The translations under genes and the position numbers were made by a program. Under the pieces are notes generated by a model, which was given only the letters and a program-made list of their open reading frames with translations, made no database searches and was not told where the DNA came from. Shown one piece after another: positions 1 through 11,300 of a DNA stretch of 64,000 nucleotides. Source of the stretch: Ovis canadensis (taxonomy: Eukaryota; Chordata; Mammalia; Artiodactyla; Bovidae); NCBI RefSeq assembly GCF_042477335.2, contig NC_091245.1, positions 36,962,501 through 37,026,500 on the forward strand, given 5' to 3'. Position 1 is the first letter of the stretch. Every line of letters starts with the position of its first letter.

Positions 1-466
1 CTATTTGGAACCAGTCTATTGTTCCATGTCCAGTTCTAACTGTTGCTTCCTGACTTGCATACAGATTTCTCAAGAGGCAGGTCAGGTGGTCTGGTATTCC
101 CATCTCTTTCAGAATTTTCCACAGTTTATTGTGATCCACACAGTCAAAGGCTTTGGCATAGTCAATAAAGCAGAAATAGATGTTTTTCTGGAACTCTCTT
201 GCTTTTTCCATGATCCAGTGGATGTTGGCAATTTGATCTCTGGTTCCTCTGCCTTTTCTAAAACCAGCTTGAACATCAGGGAGTTCATGGTTCATGTATT
301 GCTGAAACCTGGCTTGGAGAATTTTGAGCATTACTTTACTAGCATGTGAGATGAGTGCAATTGTGCGGTAGTTTGAGCATTCTTTTCCATTGCCTTTCTT
401 TGGGATTGGAATGGAAACTGACCTTTTCCAGTCCTGTGGCCACTGCTGAGTTTTCCAAATTTGCTG
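1..466 (-). mobile_element. BovB LINE fragment, reverse transcriptase part (3' side of an inverted copy)
   Basis: Read on the minus strand this gives BovB reverse-transcriptase sequence, including FRKGRGTRDQIA and the motif A region FIDYAKAFDCVDH with its catalytic Asp (plus coordinates about 130-180). The element continues beyond the window start, so its 3' end is not seen. It stops at 466, next to a plus-strand BovB piece that begins at the element's 5' side; the two are parts of one insertion. The fragment is a fossil and not expected to be active. Confidence 0.95.
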
Positions 467-2155
467 ACAGAATGTGGTCCACTGGAGAAGGGATTGGCAA
501 GCCACTTCAGTATTCTTGCCTTGAGAACCCCATGAACAGTATGAAAAGGCAAAATGATAGGATACCAAAAGAGGAACTCTCCAGGTCATTAGGTGCCCAA
601 TATGTTACTGGAGATCAGTGGAGAAATAACTCCAGAAAGAATGAAGGGATGGAGCCAAAGCAAAAACAATACCCAGCTGTGGATGTGACTGGTGATAGAA
701 GCAAGGTCCAATGCTGTAAAGAGCAATATTGCATAGGAACCTGGAATGTCAGGTCCATGAATCAAGGCAAATTGGGAGTGGTCAAACAGGAGATGACAAG
801 GGTGAACGTTGACATTCTAGGAATCAGTGAACTAAAATGGACTGGAATGGGTGAATTTAACTCAGATGACCATTATATCTACTACTGTGGACAGGAATCC
901 CTCAGAAGAAATGGAGTAGCCATCATGGTCAATAAAAGAGTCCGAAATGCAGTACTTGGATGCGATCTCAAAAACAACAGAATGATCTCTGTTCGTCTCC
1001 AAGGCAAACCATTCAATATCACAGTTATCCACGTCTATGCCCCAACCAGTAACGCTGAAGAAGCTGAAGTTGAACGGTTTTATGAAGACCTACAAGACCT
1101 TTTAGAACTAACACCCAAAAAAGATGTCCTTTTCTTTATAGGGGACTGGAATGCAGAAGTAGGAAGTCAAGAAACACCTGGAGTAACAGGCAAATTTGGC
1201 CTTGGAATGCAGAATGAAGCAGGGCAAAGACTAACAGAGTTTTGCCAAGAAAATGCACTGGTCATAGCAAACACCCTCTTCCAACAACACAAGAAAAGAC
1301 TCTATACATGGACATCACCAGACGGTCAACATTGAAATCAGATTGATTATATTCTTTGCAGCCAAAGATGGAGAAGCTCTATACAGTCAACAAAAACAAG
1401 ACTGTGGCTCAGATCATGAAGTCCTTATTACCAAATTCAGACTCAAATTGAAGAAAGTAGGGAAAACTGCTAGACCATTCAGGTATGACCTAAATCAAAT
1501 CCCTTATGATTATACAGTGGAAGTGAGAAATAGATTTAAGGGCCTAAATCTGATAGAGTGCCTGATGAACTATGGACTGAGGTTCATGACATTGTACAGG
1601 AGCCAGGGATCAAGACCATCCCCATGGAAAAGAGATGCAAAAAAGCAAAATGGCTGTCTGGGGAGGCCTTACAAATAGCTCTGAAAAGAAGAAAGGCAAA
1701 AAGCAAAGGAGAAAAGGAAAGATATAAGCATCTGAATGCAGAGTTCCAAAGAATAGCAAGAAGAGATAAGAAAGCCTTCTTCAGCGATCAGTGCAAAGAA
1801 ATAGAGGAAAACAACAGAATGGGAAAGACTAGAGATCTCTTCAAGAAAATTAGAGATACCAAGGGAAGATTTCATATAAAGATGGCCTCAATAAAGGACA
1901 GAAATGGTATGGATCTAACAGAAGCAGAAGATATTCAGAAGAGGTGGCAAGAATACACGGAAGAACTGTACAAAAAAGATCTCCACGACCCAGATAATCA
2001 TGATGATGTGATCACTAATCTAGAGCCAGACATCTTGGAATGTGAAGTCAAGTGGGCCTTAGAAAGCACCACTACGAACAAAGCTAGTGGAGGTGATGGA
2101 ATTCCAGTTGAGCTGTTTCGAATCCTGAAAGATGATGCTGTGAAAGTGCTGCACT
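467..2155 (+). mobile_element. BovB LINE fragment, endonuclease and linker (inverted 5' part)
   Basis: This is the 5' part of BovB. The frame from 355 to 1335 encodes an apurinic-type endonuclease of the exonuclease-endonuclease-phosphatase fold: GTWNVRSM (about 733), GISELKW (about 820), HVYAPTS (about 1030) and GDWNAEVG (1142-1165), with the catalytic SDH at 1409-1417 in the next open segment. It is broken: a TGA at 1333-1335 that looks like CpG decay of an Arg codon, a short in-element deletion near 1400 and a 4-nt deletion near 1553 that shifts frame. The frame at 1558-2160 continues into the linker before the polymerase domain. It ends at 2155 where the minus-strand piece (1-466) would continue. 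Confidence 0.95.
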
Positions 2156-2212
2156 CCTGAGCCTTAGTTTCCTCAATTGTGTGGTTAGAATGACAATGGC
2201 AGACCCACCTAG
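2156..2212 (+). repeat. MIR fragment (low confidence)
   Basis: The sequence from GAGCCTTAGTTTCCTCA resembles the conserved end of MIR elements. It directly abuts the right edge of the BovB insertion, suggesting BovB landed in an older MIR. Confidence 0.45.
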
Positions 2213-2374
2213 AAGGAAAGGTAAAGGTGAGAATGTGTGTGGAAGGTCTGTGATAAGCAAACTCATTGTCCTACTATTTTATTACTTAAAATTTCCATCC
2301 AGGGATAGTGCCACGTCTTGCAACAGCCATACTCCTGACCTTGTGTTTTATCAGACTGAAAGGCTGGAATGCTG

Positions 2375-2540
2375 ACCATTTGTTCATCTATTCATTCACA
2401 TGTGAATCTGCCCAACATTCATTGAGGATCTACTGTGGCACTTTGCTTATAGGAATCCAGGAAGGAATGAAGTCATCGCACTTCCAAGGAGCTCATAGTC
2501 TAGCAGACAAATGGACAAATAAATTATTGATATACAAACT
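2375..2540 (+). repeat. ancient L2/MIR-class repeat
   Basis: It contains the familiar pattern of CATTCATTGAGGATCTACTG followed by GGAGCTCATAGTCTAG and an ACAAATAAAT-like tail, shared by several other degraded copies in this window (for example 52270-52420 and 58045-58200). Confidence 0.5.
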
Positions 2541-2543
2541 GAT

Positions 2544-2760
2544 GGGTCTTCCCTGGTGGCTCAGACAGTAAACAATCTGCCTGCAACTTGCGAGACCCGG
2601 GTTCAATCCCTGGGTCTGGAAGATTCCCCAGAGAAGGGAATGGCTACCCACTCCAATACTGTTGCCTGGAGAATTCCATGGTTAGATGAATCTGGCGAGC
2701 TACAGTCCTTGGGGTGCAGAGAGTCAGACACGACTGAGTAACTAACACTTTCATACAAAT
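2544..2760 (+). mobile_element. Bov-tA SINE
   Basis: A tRNA-derived head (CTTCCCTGGTGGCTCAG, then GGTTCAATCCCTGGGTC as box B) is joined to a BovA-type body ending near CACGACTGAGTAACTAACAC. ATATACAA occurs on both sides (2530-2537 and 2763-2770), a possible but imperfectly placed target-site duplication. Confidence 0.93.
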
Positions 2761-2770
2761 TTATATACAA

Positions 2771-3676
2771 TGTGAAGAGAGCTGTCCTAAAAATGAGTAT
2801 AAGCCACTAGAGATCATGCTGGAGGGACGGATGGACTCTGCCAGGGTAGTTAGGAAGTAGTATTTGGTTCTTGAAAAAACGAGTGGAACTCATTTTTTAA
2901 GGGATTTCTGGACAGAAAAAAATCACACAGACAAAGGAAGAGAGGAATGAACATGTGTGCTGTGTTCAGAAAATGATGAGAAGAGATGAGTTGTTTCGTG
3001 TGTATGGGATGAGATGGTCACAGAATTGAGGCAGGAGGAGAGTCTGGAAAAGGGGGGCTGATAATAAAAGCAAATGTAATCTGTACCAAGTTGGGGAAAA
3101 ACCATAACATCGTTATAGAGAAAATTTTCCAAAGATCTCATGAGATTATTTTGTAATCTTGATTATTAGCTGTAGTAAATGCTAGGTTGCATTATCAGAG
3201 ACCTCAGAACCAGAAGTTTAAATATGATCTAGGCTGCAGGAGCAACTTTGTTCCCTGAGATCACTTAGGGACCAAGGTCCTTCCATCTCGCTGCTCTCTT
3301 GTCTCCGGGGGTGCAGTCCTGGTCTTTGTCAGTGAAGTTTGGTCTCTAACATGGCCTCATGGAAGCCCTTAGAGAGGCCAAAAATTTACAACAAATTTCT
3401 TTTAAGCAAGTAACATGGAACTTGCACTCAGCTACCCTGCTTCCATCCTATTGAGAAGAACTTAATCACGCGTTAAGCCTATCGGAAATGGAGGCTGGAA
3501 AATATAGACTCTAATTGTTCATCTATGTATCCAAAAGTAGAAAACAGATTTAGGGGGGTACGGTAGACTGCCACAACTTGCTTATTTGGAAGCCTCTTCA
3601 AATCCTAGATTTAAATTTGCTTCTAGTATTTATCCTTTATATTGCCATGTTAGGTATTACCCTTATATTGCCATGT
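2771..3676. other. unique flank, nothing recognised
   Basis: No gene or repeat family was recognised. A short direct repeat TTATATTGCCATGT occurs at 3637-3650 and 3663-3676, ending exactly where the next BovB piece starts. Confidence 0.6.
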
Positions 3677-3834
3677 GAGATGGCTGGATGGCATCACTGG
3701 CTCGATGGATGTGAGTCTGAGTGAACTGCAGGGGACGGTGATGGACAGGGAGGCCTGGCATGCTGCGATTCATGGGGTGGCAAAGAGTTGGACATGACTG
3801 AGTGACTGAACTGAACTGAACTGAACTGAACTGA
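3677..3834 (+). mobile_element. BovB LINE 3' end
   Basis: A strongly 5'-truncated copy holding only the last ~130 bp of BovB (GATGGCTGGATGGCATCACT onward) and a tail of tandem CTGAA units (about 3806-3834), the simple-repeat tail typical of RTE elements. Confidence 0.93.
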
Positions 3835-4336
3835 GACCTCTAAATGCTAGTGTTCATTACTTACCCTAAAAACTTCTTTGGATGATCTAGGATTTACCCA
3901 AGCAAATCAAGAAAATGTGACGTATACCTTTGTGTTCAACATTCAATTTAGTACCGAAATTTATAGTTATTATTAGAAAAATACAGTGATTATATTTCTA
4001 TTATGTTTCTATTCTGTAAGACTCTGATGTTCTAGTCTCCATATCAATGCCCTGCAAGAGGATTAGGTTTTTATTTGGGTCAACAAAGCAAAATTCCTGG
4101 AAGAGCCTACTATTTTCAAGGCATAAAGCCAGCCTATATGGAAACATGAGGCTCTCAAATGGGTTGACAACTCAAAACCACCCTATTTAATGTACAGCTA
4201 TTTTTCAATGGGGCTGAAGTTACTAGAACACAAATTCAGGGAGTGGAAAGAGCTAATAGAGAGTAAACAGTCAATCTATGTGAGCTACTGTTATGGTTGC
4301 TGTTATTATTTTTAAATTATTTAATATTATAGGTTT
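3835..4336. other. unique flank, nothing recognised
   Basis: AT-rich sequence with no open frame, repeat or motif that I can support. Confidence 0.6.
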
Positions 4337-4349
4337 AAGGATATAGAAG

Positions 4350-4617
4350 GCAATGGCACCCCAGTCCGGTACTCTTGCCTGGCAAATCCCATGGACGGAG
4401 GAGCCTGGTGGGCTGCAGTCCATGGGGTCGCTAGGAGTCAGACACAACTGAGTGACTTCACTTTCACTTTTCATGCACTGGAGAAGGAAATGGCAACCCA
4501 CTCCAGTATTCTTGCCTGGAGAATCCCAGGGACGGGGGAGCCTGGTGGGCTGCCGTCTGTGGGGTCGCATAGAGTCGGACACGACTGAAATGACTTAGCA
4601 GCAGCAGCAGCAGCAGC
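4350..4617 (+). mobile_element. BOV-A2 SINE with perfect target-site duplication
   Basis: Two BovA monomers in tandem (first from 4350, second from about 4480), each with the CTTGCCTGG and GAGCCTGGTGGGCTGC signatures, followed by an AGC trinucleotide tail (about 4597-4616). The 13-bp duplication AAGGATATAGAAG flanks it at 4337-4349 and 4618-4630, showing target-primed insertion and recent age. Confidence 0.96.
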
Positions 4618-4630
4618 AAGGATATAGAAG

Positions 4631-5413
4631 TAGCAATTTGCGGGGTGGGGGAGGTAAGAAGAGCTTCTTTCACTAACAGATCTTAAACGTCTTGTAGATA
4701 TTTGGACATTGTCCCTATTGATTAAAGTCCCTGAAATGAATGTGAATGATGTGTCTCTCCTTTGCTTCCACACCCCTCTCCTGCCCTCTACTCTTCCCTC
4801 CTTTGTTCTCTTGCTCATTCATTTCTGCTGTGCTACAGTTCAAGACTTCACCTTCTCTCGCCTTCTTCTAACTGGTCTCTTTACCTCCACTGCTACCATG
4901 ATCTTTCTAACTTGCATATCTTATCTTGCCTATCTTTTGGTTAAATACCTTTGAGGTCTCTGCAGTCCCTCAAGCAAAACTCATAAGGCTCTCCACCATC
5001 ATGCCTCAGTCTGCTTTACCAATTACATCTCTAGTTACCATAACACAAGCTAACACTAGCTAGTGCAATGAGCCACAATTGAACCCCACCCCATTCTCTG
5101 GCCCATTGCATATGGTGCTGATATCACCGTGCTTTCCTAGACAGGAGTACTCTGCCCCTCAATTGTTCACCTGACAAATGCATGCTTTTAGCCCAACACT
5201 AATGTCACTTTTTTTTTTTCTTTTTATCTGTACACCCAAGCAAGATCAGTCATCTGTATTCCTACTGCCCTTTATGTATATCTAAGTTAGAGATAGCACT
5301 TACTATATTGTTATTTACCTTTATGTCTTGTCTCTGCCATTGGACTGAAAGCTTCTTGGAGGCAGGGATAATATCTTATTCTCTCTTTCCTTAGCTCTTA
5401 GCACATTCAGTGT
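4631..5413. other. unique flank, nothing recognised
   Basis: Pyrimidine-leaning sequence. The open frames near 4709-4954 look like composition effects and have no recognisable domain. Confidence 0.6.
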
Positions 5414-5421
5414 ACCTAGAA

Positions 5422-5426
5422 TATGG

Positions 5427-5459
<33 letters not shown>

Positions 5460-5679
5460 CAGTGCATGCTCATCACTCAGTCATGTTTGACTCTTTGCAA
5501 CCCTATGAACTGTGGCCCATCAGGCTCCTCTGTCCATGGGATTTCCCAGGCAAAAATACTGGAGTAGGTTTCCATTTCCTCCTCCAGGAAATCTTCCTGT
5601 CCCAGGGATCGAACTTGTGTCTCCTGCATCTCCTGCATTGGCAGGCAGACTCTTTACCACTGAGCCACCTGGAAAGCTC
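5422..5679 (-). mobile_element. Bov-tA SINE with GT-repeat tail
   Basis: The minus-strand SINE head lies at the right (TGAGCCACCTGGAAAGCTC complement) and the tail is the GT microsatellite at 5426-5453. ACCTAGAA flanks both ends (5414-5421 and 5680-5687), so the microsatellite lies inside the insertion and grew from the SINE tail. Confidence 0.93.
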
Positions 5680-5850
5680 ACCTAGAACATTATAAATATT
5701 AAACAGCAATAGTATTATTATAGCTACCTTTATTGACCACACATATTGTACTCAGTAATTTACATATGGTATTTGAATATGTACCATGTTTCAAAGGAGG
5801 GATCTTAAGCTTACCGAGGTTAAATAATTTGCCTGGAGTCACATAGTAGG

Positions 5851-6084
5851 CACTTACCTGCCGGCTCAGTGGTAAAGAATCCACTTGCATTGCAGGAGAC
5901 TGCCTGCAACTCAGGAGATGCAGGTTCAATCCCTGGGTCAGGAAGATCCCCTAGAAGAGAAAATGGCAACCCACTTCAGTATTCTTGCCTGAGAAATCCC
6001 ATGGACAGAGGAGCTTGGTGGGCTGCAGTTCATGGGGTCACAGAGTCAGAGATGACTTAGCAACTGAACCACCATCACCACCAT
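5851..6084 (+). mobile_element. Bov-tA SINE with target-site duplication
   Basis: A full-length tRNA-derived SINE with an internal repeat of the CTGCCTGCAA area and an ACCATCACC tail. ACATAGTAGG flanks it at 5841-5850 and 6085-6094. Confidence 0.95.
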
Positions 6085-6094
6085 ACATAGTAGG

Positions 6095-7639
6095 ACCAAC
6101 ATTAACACCTAAGTTGGATTCCAAAGCCCATACTGTATTGTTGTTGACTAGATGAAGATATAAAATGTTACTTGGGAACTGGTGCTAGCTAACCTACCAC
6201 ATTAGACCAAGTTAATGAAGTACAGACATTATACACAAAACTCACTGTTACCACCTACTGACAAGGCCTGGTTTGCTTAGCATTAGTAATTACTTAGGCC
6301 ACAGCATCTGCAGAGTAATGCAATACAAATTGATACCTCTTATGCATTTCAAAGGCTCTTAGCTAAGACCTCCATTCTCACAATAAGTCCATGTCCTATT
6401 TTATAGGTGTTATGTAACCGTCTCAGGATTACATAGCCTAGTACCAGCCAAACTAAGCCTAGAAATCTTTTGATTACTTAAAAAATTATTTTTTCTTTTT
6501 ACTTAAGCCACTATATCTCATCAAGTGTGTTTCTAAGGTGAAAGTGGTATGCCAAGTGGAAATGCTCAGTGGATTAAATGCCACAGACTTTCCAGAGCTA
6601 GACAATATTTGAATCTATCAGAGTCAGACCAGAACAGCAAATCTTGTGTAATACCAAGGGCAGCCACAGTACTTTACCTTCCAGCAATGCTTCATTAGTT
6701 AGCTAGTTGTAAAGTGTTTAAGTCTAAAGCCAAAAATGTGGTTCAAAATAAAATAAGTTTCTCTAACCTCTAATTTAACTGTGCAAGGTCCTGTTATTAA
6801 TTAATTAGGTAACTTCACCAAGGACAGTTAAGAAAATCAGACAACTGCCAGGTTGCTTCCTATTCCTCTTGACCTCTTATTGGATAAATTTTATCAAGTG
6901 AGCTAAGCACACATTTTCCTGTAACTGTTATTCAGTAAAAATGTATTAAGCTACTTAACTGATGCAAAGCAAACACATTTAAAAAACAAAACAAAATAAT
7001 AGGCCAGTTGTGAAGCTTTCCACTTAAAGGGACACCCTACCCCATACACACACCACCACTGAACCAATGGCTTATTTGTTGCTTGAAACAAACACATAAA
7101 AGATTGACACCGAAATAACCTGATTACATGAGTCTGGTTTAATGATATAAGATGAATCAGTGAGATGGAGGACTTAATAATTCAATAACTTTTAACGCCT
7201 CTCCCCTTTATATGTGGAATATCTTTCAGCTCTTTTCGGGGGATGGGAGGTGGAGGGGTGTATTAAACTTTGTGGAACCCAGGCTTTTTTTTTTTTTTTT
7301 AAGGATATTGACAAATTAGACCCTTGCAATTAAGTTAGAATTCACTGGATCTCTTGCTTTAAAGGAACAGTTTATTCTTGAGGGAGCCCACCTAACAATT
7401 TTATGTTCAGCCATCTGCAGGGCAGAGCCAATGCCTTTTTCTTTCTGAATCTGGAGTAGAAGCTTTATTTCATTGCGAGTTCTCTGTGACATTTTGCACT
7501 CTCTTGATTTAATGAACCAAAGAGGATCTTTAGCTCTTGGTCTACACCAGTGCAAATAAAGGTTAAATCTCTCACTAACCATTCTGAACTAGCCTAATAA
7601 CTCACGAGAGACTGCAGAAAAAGAAACCGAGAAAGCAGG
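6095..7639. other. unique upstream sequence
   Basis: No gene or confident repeat. A weak MIR-like stretch lies at about 6395-6460 and a T-run at 7287-7301. The open frames near 7316-7582 have no recognisable domain. Confidence 0.55.
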
Positions 7640-8300
7640 TGTGCAGACTTGATTAAAACGTGCGAAACCCGCACAACCGCAGGCAAAGGTACTATATCGT
7701 CACATCTCCCTAGTACCGGCTGCGAGGTCCTCAAGCGGGGGAACTCCTACTGCGCCAAAAACACCATCCAGAGAGCCGGGCCTAGTAACACAGGAGCTTT
7801 CTTCCGAACGGTGTCCCGACCGGAGCTTGCGCTGAATGCTGGGGCTCCTATTGGCCACACGCCGTGGGGGAGGAGGAGACTGGAGGGGAGAGAGACAGGA
7901 GGAGGGGAGAAGGGGGCAAGGCCTTTTCCCTGCCCCCTCCTGGCCCCCACCGCCGCCTCATGCGTGGTTACTATGCAAATTGCAGCGATTGCGGAAATAA
8001 ACAAGGGGGTAGGGAGAAGAGAGAGGGACTGCGAATCGATTGCAACTTCTGCAAAGTCTCGTACAATCCAAAGCACACAAGGCAAAACCAGAGAGAATCT
8101 GAGAACCAGCCAGCCGGGGTTGGATCGCTTTCAAAAGAGGAGAGAGAGACTGTGAGAGAGGCAGAGAGCGCGCATTGCAATTGCAAAAGCCTCCTGATTT
8201 GGAGTTTAAAAAAAAAAAATTCTCCAAGAAGCCTGCAATTGGCCAACAGCTTAAAAAAAATCTCTTCCGGGTTTTCAACGGTTCCAAGTTTATTTAGATG
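7640..8300 (+). promoter_or_regulatory. upstream CpG-rich block, possible alternative NFIA promoter or first exon
   Basis: This block, 5-6 kb upstream of exon 1, is clearly richer in CpG than its flanks and has no recognisable repeat. It holds a TTGGC-N5-GCC NFI-like site (7851-7865), an octamer ATGCAAAT (7973-7980) and a TTGGCCAA palindrome (8239-8246). A frame from ATG 7960 stays open to a GTGAGA candidate donor at 8152 in phase 0, which would splice in frame to NFIA exon 2. Human NFIA is known to use alternative upstream first exons, but I could not match this sequence to one. It could equally be an enhancer or a divergent noncoding promoter. Confidence 0.4.
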
Positions 8301-11300
8301 TCTTTTTTAATGCAAAAAAAGGGGGACAACTAATGAAGCAATTCGTCTGAACATTTTAAAGTTTCTCAGTTTCTCACGTACTCTTTTTACATTGCAATGG
8401 TACGTGGTTCAGCTTTAAACTTTCTATTTTGCGTTTATACGGTACGCGTTTTATAAACAATAATGGTAGAATGATTTTGTTTAATAGCTAAGACTTTAAA
8501 ATTTCTCTAGCTTGCATATGCATTGGAGTGATTGCTGGGTAAATGTCTATTGTGATGGTTTTGTTTTAAAGATGTAGCTTTGTGGATGGCTTTTTTTCTT
8601 ATGTACATCAAGGACCGGGTTTCCTTTTTTTTTTTCCTCCCTGAGATTTGAAAAAATTGCTGAGCTTGACAGATTTTTTTTTTTCCTCCTAGCGCTTGCT
8701 CGGTTCCAGAAAGGGGGGGGGGGGGGCGAAAAATCCTGTACGTGCTCTGTTCTGTAAAAAGACGTCTGGCCTCAGCAGTCAACCTAACCCGAAAAGAAAT
8801 GTCTGGACCGGGAGAATAATTGACGATTCGATCCTCTAATCAATGGGACCAAAGGGGAGACTGACAAAAGCTTTACCCAATCATATCCAAGCTTGGGTGT
8901 ACAATGGTTCGCAGTAGCCAGAAGGGGCGGGACAGAGAAGATCTGAAGTTCTCTGCGGCTCTGAAGGGGATGGTGTGGTTCAAGCTGTCAAAGCTACAAG
9001 CTCTTCCGGATTTAGCAAGCACAATAGGAAAGAGTTTTTGAATTTTAGAAGAAAAAAAGAACCTAATTAACGTGGGGTTGTTTGTTTTGTTTTGCATGAA
9101 TAGTAAGCCTTCATTGCCTTTTACAAAAAGTTAAAAAAATTCTGTTAGAGAAATCTTTAACTTTGCATGAATGATTATTTGTAAATTCAGGAAAGTTGTT
9201 AACGGTTGTGGAAGATGAAGTTCAACTTTTAAAAATGTGTGGCTGATAAACTATGGGATTGTAGTGAGCTTTGGAAAGTAATGTATTGCATACTTAGCAG
9301 TGCAAAACGTCTTTCTCTGTTTATCTTAGAAGCTTTGGCTTTTCAGGTACTTTGAAGGAATAGGCAAGCCTCTCTTCTGGAACTCTAAACAACAGGTTTA
9401 AAGGAGAGACTGTTTCACAGGTGGACTGACAGCTGTTTTATACATTTGAAAGGAAGAAGGGGAGAGTGTTTTTCTTGACTTTTCTTGAATTCTGTTTAAT
9501 ATATGGTCAGTAGCGAATAGGATATTGAGACTGGCCAACTGCACAATTCTTTTTGTTACCACAATAACCCATGTGGAGGGTGTGTGTGGAAGATTGCTGA
9601 CTTGCTAACTCTCGGCTGGAGTCTGGCCTCTTGAACAAGTCTTTGACACCAATCCTGTGGAAACGAACAGCAGCAGCTTGTCTTGGAGACAGTAACTGGC
9701 AGCCTCTGAAATATGTCCATCTTTTCCTTCCCTTTGAGCAGTGTAGACACCTAATTCTGTTGGGAAGTGAATGGAAAATAATAGAGGCTCTTTCCCATCT
9801 TTGGCTTAAATTCCCATCCAGCTATTTCCCAAGGCTTTAGGCCTTCTAATCATATCTGGCCTGGAAATCTGATGTAAGAATCTGCTTAGATGCTCAGCTA
9901 AGCAACATGATTCAATTTAGGAATATATGCATATAAGAAAAATCTGCACACAAGTGACTGCAGGTCAAAAAACTAGAGAAGGAAAACCTTGGGAAATGCA
10001 AGTAATAAAGTTAGTCTTGGTAAGAACTATAGTAAATGGCATTGTCACTTGTGAACCCCAATTTTATCTTCACTGCTTTGTACATTAAAATCTAAATCAT
10101 ATTAACAAGATCTTCCTATTAAGTAACCTCTGAAATGAGAGGTATTTGAGATGTACGTATAAGTGAATCCTTATTGACGTAATTTATATATCTAAGAGGA
10201 TTTCACTAAAACTGGCAAGGTAACATTTCTGCAAATAAAACACAGCAAATGCAAGGCTGGGCTCTGTGCCAGGAAGAATATGGATAGCAGAGAGCATGAC
10301 AGGAGCCTCCTTTGCACAGAGACAATCCCATTTCAAGGCAGTCTCCTAGCACTTGCAAAATAAATGATTGGAGTGGTTATTTCCAATAAGGGGTTTATTC
10401 TTCCTAACAATGGGTCATTTATATGATTGCAGTAAACTAGTTTTTGTACGTCACCTGTGTTTCCTATACTGTTCTCTCCACTATCCTTTCTTTCTTCTCT
10501 TCACCCTTCATCCCTGTTCTCTTTCAAGGGTCTCAGTATCTTTTCGAACTTTGGACAAGGATTTACTTTTGTAACTTGGGACCAGGGGAGAGAGTTGGAA
10601 ATGTTTTTTACCCCCAGACTGCCCTCTGAGGAACATCTGTTTCTTTGTGTGTGTGTGTTTAAATTTATGCCTGTTGGAGAGAAAGTTACCAGAAGCCTCT
10701 CTGTAACTGTAACTCTTCTACTGTATTTTTCTCAGTCCGGTTTCCAAAGGCTGTAGTTGGAGCTGTGCTTTGTAGAGTTTCCCCCGCCTCTTCACCCCAC
10801 CCCCCTCCCGCGGGGGAGGGAGCGGGAGCTGGCGGAGATAGGAGAGAAAGCAGGAGCGGATGTGAAGGGCTTTGGTGCTGAACTTGGATCCAGCCCTTGC
10901 CTAGAGGGCGCAAACAATCGTCCCATATCCAAAAGTCTTACGAAGGGCGCCAAAAGTTACTTAAGATAATATTGCTAACCGCAGAAAGCTGGAAATCGCG
11001 GGCACATCCACTGCTGCAACAAAAGAAGTTTTTAAAGTAGAAATATCAGCATTAAATTACTTTTCCTCATTAAAAAAAAAAAAAAACAGGGCGACGTGCC
11101 AGTGCTTTAAAAAAAATCCTTTTCCTTTTTCTTGAGATTCAATTAAAAGTCAGAATCTTTGCTGTTTGGGGAAGTGGCAGATGTGAAGTCTATCTTTTAA
11201 TACACCAAAAGAAAGATTTTAATCTTCTCTGGAAGAGAGCTTCCCAAGAGTACACACTCGGAACAATAACTTCTCACTGTGCCTCAGTTACATGTTGGAA

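Noticed and set aside
355..1335. 326-residue open frame with endonuclease motifs as a host gene
   Set aside because: It is BovB LINE endonuclease sequence, ends in a decay-type stop and is followed by frameshifts.
5426..5453. CRISPR-like or regulatory repeat array
   Set aside because: It is a GT microsatellite inside a SINE tail; no spaced repeats of CRISPR type occur in the window.
7649..8155. 168-residue frame in the upstream CpG-rich block
   Set aside because: No similarity to a known protein was recognised, and three frames are open on both strands over the same region; only the splice-compatible frame from 7960 was kept as a low-confidence idea.
8713..8726. 14-base G-run as a functional element
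   Set aside because: A simple homopolymer, prone to sequencing error; no surrounding structure supports a role.
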